From: an uncultured Clostridia bacterium
Lineage (GTDB): Bacteria; Bacillota; Clostridia; TANB77; CAG-508
Length of the DNA: 13,182 nt
Direction: 5' to 3'
Assembly (NCBI GenBank): GCA_948857205.1
Contig: CAQPRV010000065.1
Span: 1 to 13,182 of the forward strand
Made by a program: the position numbers and the translations under genes. This document shows, one piece after another, positions 1-5,943 of the stretch. Each line of letters starts with the position of its first letter. The stretch's first letter is position 1. The notes beneath the pieces were generated by a model, which was given only the letters and a program-made list of their open reading frames with translations, had not been told where the DNA came from and made no database searches.

Positions 1-70
1 ACGTAACGAAAGGTAGCCGAGGAATTTATGAGAAATGGATAATAGTGTAGTTTTGCCTTGAACATCCCTC

Positions 71-159
71 ATTTTATATGAAAAGAATTTCTAAATATTT
101 TCCAGTTGCATTCGAATTTTCATAAATATTTTAGATATATTCTTCCCTTATATAAAATA
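71..159. repeat. Long imperfect inverted repeat (hairpin)
   Basis: The left arm (71-101) and right arm (124-159) are imperfectly complementary. ATTTTATAT at the outer left pairs with ATATAAAAT at the outer right, AAGAA pairs with TTCTT, and the AAATATTT blocks pair near the 22-base loop. There is no T-run, so it does not look like an intrinsic terminator. It resembles the other hairpin-rich intergenic elements of this window in style but not in sequence. Confidence 0.5.
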
Positions 160-226
160 AATTCCCACTAAAAAATCAAGATTTGTAGGGTTCTGGTAGT
201 TTAAGTTAATAGCTATTTACCGAATA

Positions 227-257
227 ATAACGTCCACTTGCAAAAAGTCGAAATTTA
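227..257. repeat. Solitary arm of a dispersed inverted-repeat element
   Basis: These 31 bases match 27 of 31 positions of the right arm of the element at 8703-8904 (bases 8865-8895). The shared core is CCACTT, then CAAAAAGTC. No inverted partner is found between here and the window edge, so it is either a decayed or single-ended copy or the right end of an element that begins outside the window. Confidence 0.6.
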
Positions 258-275
258 AAATATTCTTAAAAAGGC

Positions 276-304
276 TTGACAAAGCCGGAAAAATGATGTA
301 AAGT
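276..304 (+). promoter_or_regulatory. Predicted sigma-A promoter for the ylxM-ffh-rplS operon
   Basis: A perfect TTGACA (276-281) is followed after 17 bases by TAAAGT (299-304), a 4/6 match to the -10 box. Transcription would start near 311, leaving a leader of about 25 bases before the ylxM start codon with its GGAGGT ribosome binding site at 324-329. Confidence 0.6.
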
Positions 305-335
305 ATATTAGCATTACAAAAGTGGAGGTAGTCAT

Positions 336-683
336 ATGGAAGAAAAAGTAAAAATCAGTATATTATGTGAATACTATGGCAAACTCTTAACCAAAACACA
401 ATACGAATTCATAAATGACTACTATAATAATGACTTGTCACTATCAGAAATAGCAGAAAATAACAATATAACAAGGCAAGCAGTAAGAGACATAATAAAA
501 AAGGGGGAGAAGAAACTTTTCGAATATGAAGAAAAGTTAGCCTTTATGAAAAGGACGTTGAATCAAGAAAAAAAGATAGAAAAAGCACTCTTAGAATTAA
601 CAAAAATACAAAAAGAAGCTTCAAATAAGCAAATAGCAAAAATAATAGAAAACCTAAAAAAAGAATTAAACTGTATAATATAA
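336..683 (+). CDS. ylxM: YlxM family helix-turn-helix protein
   Basis: This 115-residue protein belongs to the YlxM/p13-like family, small DNA-binding-type proteins encoded just upstream of ffh in Firmicutes and long suspected to affect SRP function. Residues about 16-60 form a sigma-70 region 4-like helix-turn-helix (LTKTQYEFINDYYNNDLS, then SEIAENNNITRQAVRDIIKK), and the C-terminal half is a charged, probably helical segment rich in K and E. Length matches the family (about 105-120 aa). The start is set by GGAGGT seven bases upstream. It is first in the operon and ends 21 bases before ffh. The family assignment is firm; its cellular role is poorly established in general. Confidence 0.93.
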   Translation: MEEKVKISILCEYYGKLLTKTQYEFINDYYNNDLSLSEIAENNNITRQAVRDIIKKGEKKLFEYEEKLAFMKRTLNQEKKIEKALLELTKIQKEASNKQIAKIIENLKKELNCII

Positions 684-704
684 AAAAGGAATGGAAGTGA
701 AATT

Positions 705-2058
705 ATGGCTTTTGAAGGATTATCTTCTAGATTACAAGAAATAACAAGAAAAATTAGAGGAAAAGCAAGAATAACAGAATCAGACCTAAAAGAAATGCTA
801 AGAGAAGTTAAACTTGCACTTTTAGAAGCTGACGTAAACTACAAAATAGTAAAAGAATTCATTTCTGTAATTCAAGAAAAAGCCTTAGGTCAAGACGTAT
901 TAAAATCTTTAACACCAGGACAACAAGTAGTAAAAATAGTAAAAGACGAATTAGTAGAGTTACTTGGAGGAACAGAAAGTAAAATAAACTTCACACCAAA
1001 TCCACCAACAATAATAATGTTAGTAGGATTACAAGGATCAGGAAAGACAACAACCTGTCGGAAAACTAGCAAACCTATTAAGAAAACAGGGAAAAAAACC
1101 ATTACTAGTTGCATGTGACATATATAGACCAGCAGCAATAAAGCAATTACAAGTAGTGGGGAAACAACTAAACATACCAGTATATAGTAACGAAAACTCA
1201 AAAGACGTTATACATATTGCAAAACAAGCCATGTCAACAGCAATATCAAAACTAAACGATGTATTAATATTAGATACAGCAGGACGTCTACACATAGATG
1301 AAGCACTAATGGACGAATTAAAAAACTTAAAAACAAGCATAAAGCCACATGAAATACTATTAGTAGTAGACAGTATGACAGGTCAAGACGCAGTAAACGT
1401 ATCAGAAAAATTTAATGAAGACCTTGGAATAGATGGTGTAGTGTTAACAAAACTAGACGGTGACACTAGAGGAGGAGCAGCCTTATCAGTAAAAAAAGTC
1501 ACAGGAAGACCAATAAAATTTGCAGCAACAGGAGAAAAAATGAGTGACTTAGAAATCTTTCATCCAGATAGAATGACACAAAGAATACTAGGAATGGGAG
1601 ACATCTTATCAGTAATAGAAAAAGCAGAAGAATCCTTTGACATGGAACAAGCAGAAAAATTAGAAAAACAATTAAAGAAAAAAGAATTTGACTTAGACGA
1701 TTACTTATTACAATTAAGACAAGTCAAAAAAATGGGATCCTTTTCATCTTTACTAAAGATGATTCCAGGAATGAATCAAATAAAAGACCTAAAAGTTGAT
1801 GACAAAGAATTTGATAAAATAGAAGCAATAATATGTTCAATGACAAAAGCAGAAAAAAGAGACACAAGACTGTTAAATGCAAGCCGTAGACAGCGAATTA
1901 GCAAGGGTAGTGGAACAACAGTACAAGATATTAACAAATTTATAAAATCCTTTGAAATGACACAAAAAATGATGAAACAAATGAAAAACAATAAAGGTGG
2001 AATGAAAAAGTTAATGAACAATCTTGACGAAAACGCACTAAAAAATTTCAAATTTTAA
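705..2058 (+). CDS. ffh: Signal recognition particle GTPase Ffh, frameshifted in this sequence
   Basis: Ffh binds signal sequences of nascent membrane and secreted proteins and docks with FtsY. As written, the gene is broken. The frame starting at 705 runs through the four-helix N domain into the P-loop GLQGSGKTTTC (residues 108-118), then leaves frame and stops at 1118. The +1 frame resumes exactly with GKLANLLRKQGKKP, then ACDIYRPAAIKQL, and stays open to 2058. Removing the C at 1059 restores a continuous 450-residue Ffh, the usual length. Further motifs are DTAGRLH (G3), TKLDGDTRGGAAL (G4), a LEIFHPDRM linker and a Met-rich M domain with SRRQRISKGSGT, which binds SRP RNA. Ffh is essential, so the insertion is more likely a sequencing or assembly error than a real null allele. 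Its RBS is a modest AAGGA/GGAAG upstream of 705. Confidence 0.95.
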
Positions 2059-2338
2059 AAAATAGAAAAAATTAGTTATTAAATTTGAGTTAACCGTTAA
2101 AAAATACGGATAACCATAAATAAGTATAAATATAAAGAGGAAATCCTTTAAGAACAAATAAAAAATCAAAGACTTTTCTTTAATTTATTCGTGCCAAAAT
2201 GAGTTTCAAAGCAAAGTGATGAAAGCTCAAAAGGCTAGCGATTGTAGTTTTTTATATAATAAGAAGGTATGACTTTCCTATTATATAAAAAGAAAGAAAA
2301 GATTTAAAAAAAGGAAAATCCACTAATCTTAAGAGGAG
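2059..2338 (+). other. Structured 280-base spacer / possible leader of rpsP
   Basis: No ORF is present, yet the spacer is rich in complementary segments. A small hairpin sits at 2089-2114 (GTTA.CCG with CGG.TAAC). A larger nested structure spans about 2169-2305. Its closing stem pairs CTTTTCTTT (2173-2181) with AAAGAAAAG (2293-2301). Inside are a stem around GAGTTTC (2201-2207) and GAAAGCTC (2221-2228), and a 12-bp stem between 2250-2261 and 2279-2290. No T-run follows, and no convincing promoter was found. It could be a cis-regulatory leader for rpsP, a small RNA or a decayed palindromic repeat; the sequence alone does not decide. No riboswitch class was recognised. Confidence 0.45.
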
Positions 2339-2347
2339 GTGAATAGA

Positions 2348-2587
2348 ATGGTAAAAATTAGACTACAAAGACAAGGAAAGAAAAGAGCTCCATTTTACCA
2401 TATAGTAGTAGCAGATTCTAAATGCCCAAGAGATGGTAAAATAATTGAAAAAATAGGAACTTATGATCCAATGACAGACCCAGGTACAATAGTTTTAGAT
2501 AATGAAAAAGTACAAAAATGGATTAAAAATGGTGCAAAACCAACAGATACAGTTAAAGCTCTAATAGAAAAAGCACAAACTAAATAA
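2348..2587 (+). CDS. rpsP: 30S ribosomal protein S16
   Basis: This 79-residue protein is bacterial S16, a primary assembly protein of the 30S subunit that binds 16S rRNA. The diagnostic N-terminus MVKIRLQRQGKKRAPFYHIV is followed by VADSKCPRDGKIIEKIGTYDP and a basic C-terminal region. Length is normal for a Firmicute (about 80-90 aa). The start was placed at ATG 2348 rather than the in-frame GTG at 2339, because that GTG overlaps the AGGAGGT ribosome binding site (2334-2340), which sits seven bases before 2348. khpA follows after 29 bases. Confidence 0.97.
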   Translation: MVKIRLQRQGKKRAPFYHIVVADSKCPRDGKIIEKIGTYDPMTDPGTIVLDNEKVQKWIKNGAKPTDTVKALIEKAQTK

Positions 2588-2616
2588 TTGTATTTGTATA
2601 AAATGGAGGCACAAAA

Positions 2617-2847
2617 ATGAAAGAAATATTAGAAACCATCATCTTAAATTTAGTAGATGATAAAGAATCTGTCCAAATAAACGAAGTAGAAAGCGAAAAA
2701 TCAATAGTATTAGAAGTTAAAGTAGCCGAAAGCGACATGGGTAGAGTAATAGGAAAGCAAGGAAAACTTGCAAAATCAATTAGAACTGTAATGAAATCAG
2801 TAGCTGGAAAAGAGCATAAAAAAGTTTCTGTTGAATTTATTGGATAA
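2617..2847 (+). CDS. khpA: KH-domain RNA-binding protein KhpA
   Basis: This is a 76-residue single KH domain of the KhpA/YlqC family, which in other Firmicutes forms a complex with KhpB (Jag/EloR) and affects RNA metabolism, cell division and elongation. The KH signature is VIGKQGK (residues 44-50, GxxG loop 46-49), followed by helix LAKSIRTVMKSVA and the closing strand KKVSVEFIG. Length and its place between rpsP and rimM are those of Firmicutes khpA. A TGGAGG ribosome binding site precedes the start. Confidence 0.95.
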   Translation: MKEILETIILNLVDDKESVQINEVESEKSIVLEVKVAESDMGRVIGKQGKLAKSIRTVMKSVAGKEHKKVSVEFIG

Positions 2848-2867
2848 ATTGATATTGGAGATAAAAT

Positions 2868-3374
2868 ATGACAGATTATTTTGAAATTGGTCAAATTGTA
2901 AATACTTTTGGAATAAAAGGAATGGTAAAAATAAAACCCTTTACAGAAAATCTAGAACAATTTGAAGAATTAGAGAAAATATATATCAAAAATAAACAAA
3001 GTAAAAAAGAATATAAAATACAAGAAGTAAAATATCATAAACAAATGGTACTAATAAAATTTGAAGGAATTGAAAGTCCAGAAGAGGCAGAATTATTAAG
3101 AGGAAGTTATGTATTAATAAATAGAAAAGATGCAAAACCTCTTGAAGAAGGAACATATTACATAGTAGATTTATTAGGACTAGAAGTTTACACTGACGAA
3201 AATATTTTACTTGGTAAAGTAAATGATATTTATAATACTGGAAGCAAAGATATATATGTTGTAAAAGATAATTTAGGGAAACAAGTATTATTACCTGGAA
3301 TAGAAGATGTTATCCAAAAAGTTGATTTAGAAAATAAAAAAATTATAGTTCATATAATACCTGGCTTAATGTGA
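2868..3374 (+). CDS. rimM: 16S rRNA processing / 30S maturation factor RimM
   Basis: RimM assists late 30S head assembly and binds S19. The 168-residue protein has the usual two parts. The N-terminal RimM beta-barrel (residues about 1-85) opens with EIGQIVNTFGIKGMVKIKPFTE. The C-terminal PRC-barrel domain (about 95-168) contains YYIVDLLGLEVY, LGKVNDIYNTGSKDIYVV and LLPGIEDVIQKVD, ending in HIIPGLM. Length is typical. It starts 20 bases after khpA behind a GGAGA ribosome binding site and is followed after 27 bases by trmD, its usual partner. Confidence 0.96.
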   Translation: MTDYFEIGQIVNTFGIKGMVKIKPFTENLEQFEELEKIYIKNKQSKKEYKIQEVKYHKQMVLIKFEGIESPEEAELLRGSYVLINRKDAKPLEEGTYYIVDLLGLEVYTDENILLGKVNDIYNTGSKDIYVVKDNLGKQVLLPGIEDVIQKVDLENKKIIVHIIPGLM

Positions 3375-3401
3375 TTTAACAAATAAAAAATAGGAGTTGA
3401 A

Positions 3402-4085
3402 ATGAAATTTGATGTTTTAACACTTTTTCCAGAAATGTTTAACAATTTAAAACAAAGCATTCTTGGAAGAGCACAAGAAAAAGAACTAATAGATATTAAT
3501 TTAATAAATATTAGAGATTTTTCAACAAATAAACATAAAAAAGTAGATGATACCCCATATGGTGGTGGAGCAGGTATGGTAATAATGCCTGATATAGTAT
3601 ACTCAGCATATAACTCTGTAAAAGAAGAAAATGCAAAAGTAATATATATGTCACCACAAGGAAAAACCTTAAACCAGAAAAAAGTTGAAGCTTTAGCAAA
3701 ACAAAAACATTTAATTATATTGTGTGGGCATTATGAAGGTATCGATCAAAGAGTTCTTGATAAAATAGTGGATGAAGAAATATCTATAGGTGATTATGTA
3801 TTAACAGGTGGAGAACTTCCAGCAATGGTGTTAATAGATAGTGTTAGTAGATATATAGAAGGAGTTATAAAAAAAGCTTCTATAAAGGAAGAAAGCTTTT
3901 CAAATGGGCTTTTAGAATATCCACAATATACAAGACCAGAAATCTTTGAAGGGGAAAAAGTCCCAGAAATACTACTTTCAGGTCACCATGAAAAAATAGA
4001 TGAATGGCGAAAGCAGAAAGCTTTAGAAATAACAAAGAAAAAGAGACCAGACTTACTAAAAAATGTAAGAGACTGTCAAAGTTAG
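3402..4085 (+). CDS. trmD: tRNA (guanine-N1-)-methyltransferase TrmD
   Basis: TrmD methylates G37 of tRNAs that read CNN codons, using S-adenosylmethionine, and so prevents +1 frameshifting. The 227-residue protein is complete. It has FDVLTLFPEMF at the N-terminus, the conserved TPYGGGAGMVIMPD (residues 51-64), the SAM-binding trefoil-knot motifs IYMSPQGKTL (81-90), LCGHYEGIDQRV (107-118) and SIGDYVLTGGELPAM (128-142), and the C-terminal LLEYPQYTRPEIFEG and LLSGHHEKIDEWR tRNA-binding part. An AGGAG ribosome binding site precedes it. It lies between rimM and rplS, as in most bacteria. Confidence 0.97.
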   Translation: MKFDVLTLFPEMFNNLKQSILGRAQEKELIDINLINIRDFSTNKHKKVDDTPYGGGAGMVIMPDIVYSAYNSVKEENAKVIYMSPQGKTLNQKKVEALAKQKHLIILCGHYEGIDQRVLDKIVDEEISIGDYVLTGGELPAMVLIDSVSRYIEGVIKKASIKEESFSNGLLEYPQYTRPEIFEGEKVPEILLSGHHEKIDEWRKQKALEITKKKRPDLLKNVRDCQS

Positions 4086-4165
4086 GAAAAACACTTATAT
4101 ATATAAAAGCTTTGTCAAATAAGCTCTCAAAATATAGGTTTGACCTAATAATAAAAAGGAGAAAA
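4086..4165 (+). promoter_or_regulatory. Possible rplS (L19) leader hairpins
   Basis: The 96-base trmD-rplS gap holds two small hairpins: AGCTT/AAGCT (4108-4112 with 4121-4125) and TAGGT/ACCTA (4135-4139 with 4143-4147, loop TTG). An L19 leader RNA has been described upstream of rplS in Firmicutes. The position fits, but I could not match its consensus from memory, so this is a placement-based guess. The rplS ribosome binding site AAGGAGG follows at about 4165-4171. Confidence 0.3.
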
Positions 4166-4181
4166 AGGAGGAAATTCTAAG

Positions 4182-4766
4182 ATGGATATTATAAAGTCAA
4201 TAGAACACGAACAATTGAAAAATAAAATACCAGAATTAAAAGTTGGTAATACTGTTAAAGTTCACGTAAGAATCAAAGAAGGAAATAAAGAAAGAATCCA
4301 AATATTTGAAGGAATAATAATAAAAGTACAAGGTGGGGGAGTAAATAAAACCTTTACAGTAAGAAAAATATCTTATGGTGTAGGTGTTGAAAAAACCTTT
4401 TTAGTACACTCACCATTAGTTGAAAAAGTAGAATTAGTTAGAGTAGGTAAAGCAAGACGTGCTAGATTATTCTATTTAAGAGATAGAGTAGGTAAAGCTG
4501 CTAAGACAAAAGAAATGGTAGGAGCAAGAATAGAAGATAGAGAAATAACTATCAAAGAAGACTTAACAGAAGAACCATTAGAAGAATCATCAACAGAAGT
4601 TGTAGAAAATGTGGAAACTACAGAAACAAATTCAGTTGAAAACGAAGTTAAACCAGCAGTAGAAGAAACAAAAACAGAAGAAGTATCAGTTGCAGAAACA
4701 GAAAGCAAAGAAGAAGTAGTAGAAGAAAAAACTGAAACTGCTGAAGAAGATAAAAAAGCAGAATAA
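4182..4766 (+). CDS. rplS: 50S ribosomal protein L19 with long acidic C-terminal extension
   Basis: L19 sits at the 30S-50S interface. Residues 1 to about 113 are a normal L19: PELKVGNTVKVHVRIKEGNKERIQIFEG, then GGGVNKTFTVRKISYGVGVEK, and RARLFYLRDRVGKAAK. A normal L19 ends there (about 115 aa). This one continues to 194 residues. The extra roughly 80 residues are almost entirely E, T, V, S and K, with repeated short blocks such as VEETKTEE, ESKEEVVEE and KTETAEEDKKAE, and no hydrophobic core. It is therefore probably disordered and strongly acidic, unlike the basic ribosomal core. No frameshift is needed to read it. The start is set by AAGGAGGAAA. It is the last gene of the operon. Confidence 0.95.
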   Translation: MDIIKSIEHEQLKNKIPELKVGNTVKVHVRIKEGNKERIQIFEGIIIKVQGGGVNKTFTVRKISYGVGVEKTFLVHSPLVEKVELVRVGKARRARLFYLRDRVGKAAKTKEMVGARIEDREITIKEDLTEEPLEESSTEVVENVETTETNSVENEVKPAVEETKTEEVSVAETESKEEVVEEKTETAEEDKKAE

Positions 4767-4774
4767 TAAAAAAG

Positions 4775-4812
4775 ATATGTCAAAATAATAAAAGTTTTGG
4801 CATATTTTTTTT
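4775..4812 (+). terminator. Intrinsic terminator of the ylxM-rplS operon
   Basis: The stem ATATGTCAAAA (4775-4785) pairs with TTTTGGCATAT (4795-4805) with one G-T wobble across a 9-base loop, and is followed by seven T. It lies nine bases after the rplS stop codon. The stem is AT-rich but long. The T-run directly abuts the inverted-repeat element that starts at 4811. Confidence 0.7.
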
Positions 4813-5102
4813 GCCATTGGGGACGGAGAATTTTGGCAATTCTGCCATCTAAGACTGCTATTATTTTTAAATTAATAATAATGTAATTAATATAACGTTG
4901 TTTAAAGATAGAAAATTAGAAAAATCTTCTGAAACATTTAAAATATAATATAAAAAAATTGCTAAAAATCTTGGTTCCTGATGGCAAAAAGTTTTTAGGA
5001 TGGAATAGTTAAAATAATAAATAATTAGAATTATTTTATGAGTAAGAAAATAATAATAGTAATAATAAAATAATTGCCAAAATTCTCCGTCCCCAATGGC
5101 AA
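4811..5102. repeat. MITE/REP-like element with perfect 31-bp terminal inverted repeats
   Basis: Bases 4811-4841 are the exact reverse complement of 5072-5102. The arm carries the core GGGGACGGAGAATTTTGG, and each arm is itself a small hairpin (TTGCCA with TGGCAA). The 230 bases between are AT-rich and non-coding. From general knowledge, GGGGACGG-containing palindromes recur in Firmicutes and other genomes, sometimes near REP-associated tyrosine (IS200-like) transposases; that link is recalled, not shown here. No transposase is encoded. No clear target-site duplication was seen. The right arm overlaps the first codons of the amidase remnant at 5096. Confidence 0.7.
4992..5030 (+). repeat. 39-base motif, copy 1
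   Basis: This segment matches 35 of 39 bases at 5758-5796. It begins TTTTTAGGATGG and ends AAAATAATAAATAATTAGAA; the four differences fall in the short middle part. It links the 4811-5102 element with the 5464-5852 element. Confidence 0.75.
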
Positions 5103-5458
5103 TTCAAACAATGAATTATAATAAAGTAAATGGCTGGTTTTATATTGATGGAAATAATAAATCTCCATCTTGGAGTGGTGTGGAATTTTTATATAATTTT
5201 TTAACGAATAATGGCTCAGTTGGACCTTATGGAATTGATGTTAAACAGTCTAATATTGAAGTGGGAGATATTGCACAATTGTCTTTTGATGGATTTACTT
5301 TTGCTCATTCTTTAATTATTGTAAATGTTGAAAATCCTTTTGTTTTGTCAGGTATTAAAATTGCTTCTCATACTTTTGATAGTTTTAATAAGTCAATTTC
5401 AGAATATGATTTTGAAAATATTAGATTTGTCCATTTACAAGGAGTGAGGAATTATTAA
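5096..5458 (+). pseudogene. 5'-truncated Amidase_6 domain remnant
   Basis: The 120 residues match the C-terminal three-quarters of the putative amidase domain Amidase_6 (PF12671), a cell-wall-hydrolase-like family found in Firmicutes. Visible family features are SWSGVEFLYNFL (residues 25-36), VGPYG, VGDIAQLSFDG (56-66), the putative catalytic His in FAHSLIIV, and ASHTFDSFNKSISEY followed by NIRFVHLQGVR at the end. The N-terminal part with the catalytic Cys (usually near a CTNFVSQ motif) is absent, as is any signal peptide. The ATG at 5096 lies inside the inverted repeat 5072-5102, and an in-frame TAA lies at 5066-5068. No ribosome binding site is seen. I infer that the 5' end was lost when the repeat element was inserted or by a rearrangement there. 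The family match is from pattern recognition, without a search. Confidence 0.7.
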
Positions 5459-5463
5459 AGTTC

Positions 5464-5852
5464 CTACTTGAAATGCAAGGCTTTTTTATTGTATAGAAAG
5501 AATTTCCGATTTTTTTATACAACAAAAACACATTCTACAGAAAATTTTTCTAGAATTTTCGCAGGCGAACAAAAACGCGACATGTAAGTAAGTTAAAAGG
5601 TCAAAATATTCTAATCATGTCGCTTTTGTTCTAATTATTTTTTATTTTATTAATTATTATAAATAGCGCGAGAAGGTTTCTAATTATTTATTTTTGAACG
5701 ACTCCAGGGTAACCATTCAAAAATTCTTAGAAAAGTTTGATAAACTTTTCTATAGAATTTTTAGGATGGGGCAGTGAAAATAATAAATAATTAGAAACCT
5801 TTGGGAGCGAGTAGTTAATCTAATTATAAAAAAAGCCTTGCATTTCAAGTAG
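5464..5852. repeat. Multi-hairpin element closed by 24-bp inverted repeats
   Basis: Bases 5464-5487 and 5829-5852 form a perfect 24-bp inverted repeat (CTACTTGAAATGCAAGGC plus a T-run). Enclosed in order are hairpin 1 at 5489-5522 (TGTATA/TATACA), hairpin 2 at 5535-5564 (GAAAATT/AATTTTC), hairpin 3 at 5567-5584 with 5616-5631 (GAACAAAA..GCGACATG, 16 bp with a 2-base bulge), and hairpin 4 with a perfect 20-bp stem, 5673-5692 with 5782-5801. Inside hairpin 4 is a further roughly 20-bp stem between 5719-5738 and 5742-5763. No ORF of note is present. It begins six bases after the amidase remnant's stop codon and ends before the two-component promoter. It could be a folded RNA, a single-stranded DNA substrate of a REP/MITE type, or a nest of inserted palindromes. 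Confidence 0.75.
5758..5796 (+). repeat. 39-base motif, copy 2
   Basis: This segment matches 35 of 39 bases of 4992-5030. Here it provides the 3' strand of hairpin 4 in the 5464-5852 element, so most of it is base-paired in the predicted fold. Confidence 0.75.
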
Positions 5853-5868
5853 CGATAGTTGTATTTTA

Positions 5869-5897
5869 AGAGAAAATTAATATTTTCTCTATTTTTT
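5869..5897 (+). terminator. Possible weak terminator or hairpin upstream of the two-component genes
   Basis: AGAGAAAAT (5869-5877) pairs perfectly with ATTTTCTCT (5882-5890) across a TAAT loop and is followed by A and six T. The stem has only two G-C pairs, so termination would be weak. It could insulate the two-component operon from upstream transcription. Confidence 0.4.
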
Positions 5898-5911
5898 ATT
5901 TAGAAATAATA

Positions 5912-5920
5912 TGTTATACT
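5912..5920 (+). promoter_or_regulatory. Extended -10 promoter for the two-component operon
   Basis: TGTTATACT is an extended -10 box (TGn plus TATACT). The matching -35 region is only a run of T, so recognition would rely on the extended -10. Transcription would start near 5927, just before the ribosome binding site GGGGAGA and the ATG at 5944. Confidence 0.45.
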
Positions 5921-5943
5921 AAGCACATAAAGGGGAGATAAAA

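Larger units (their letters stand above)
1..270. other. Non-coding region upstream of ylxM
   Basis: No gene-sized open reading frame is present. The + frame beginning at base 3 runs open from the window edge to a TAG at 48-50, giving 15 residues that read VTKGSRGIYEKWIIV. It could be the tail of a gene entering from the left, but it is too short to identify. The rest is AT-rich and holds a long imperfect hairpin (71-159), a 10-bp palindrome AATAGCTATT near 208-217 and a repeat arm (227-257), each described separately. No terminator with a T-run was seen. Confidence 0.5.

Noticed and set aside
890..1340. Minus-strand ORFs across ffh
   Set aside because: They are antisense to a conserved gene and encode hydrophobic, family-less sequence typical of the reverse of AT-rich coding DNA.
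2339..2347. GTG start for rpsP at 2339
   Set aside because: The GTG is part of the AGGAGGTG ribosome binding region; S16 proteins begin at MVKIRL, i.e. ATG 2348.
4811..5852. CRISPR array or guide-RNA locus
   Set aside because: Repeats are inverted, not regularly spaced direct repeats, and no Cas, TnpB or reverse transcriptase gene is present.
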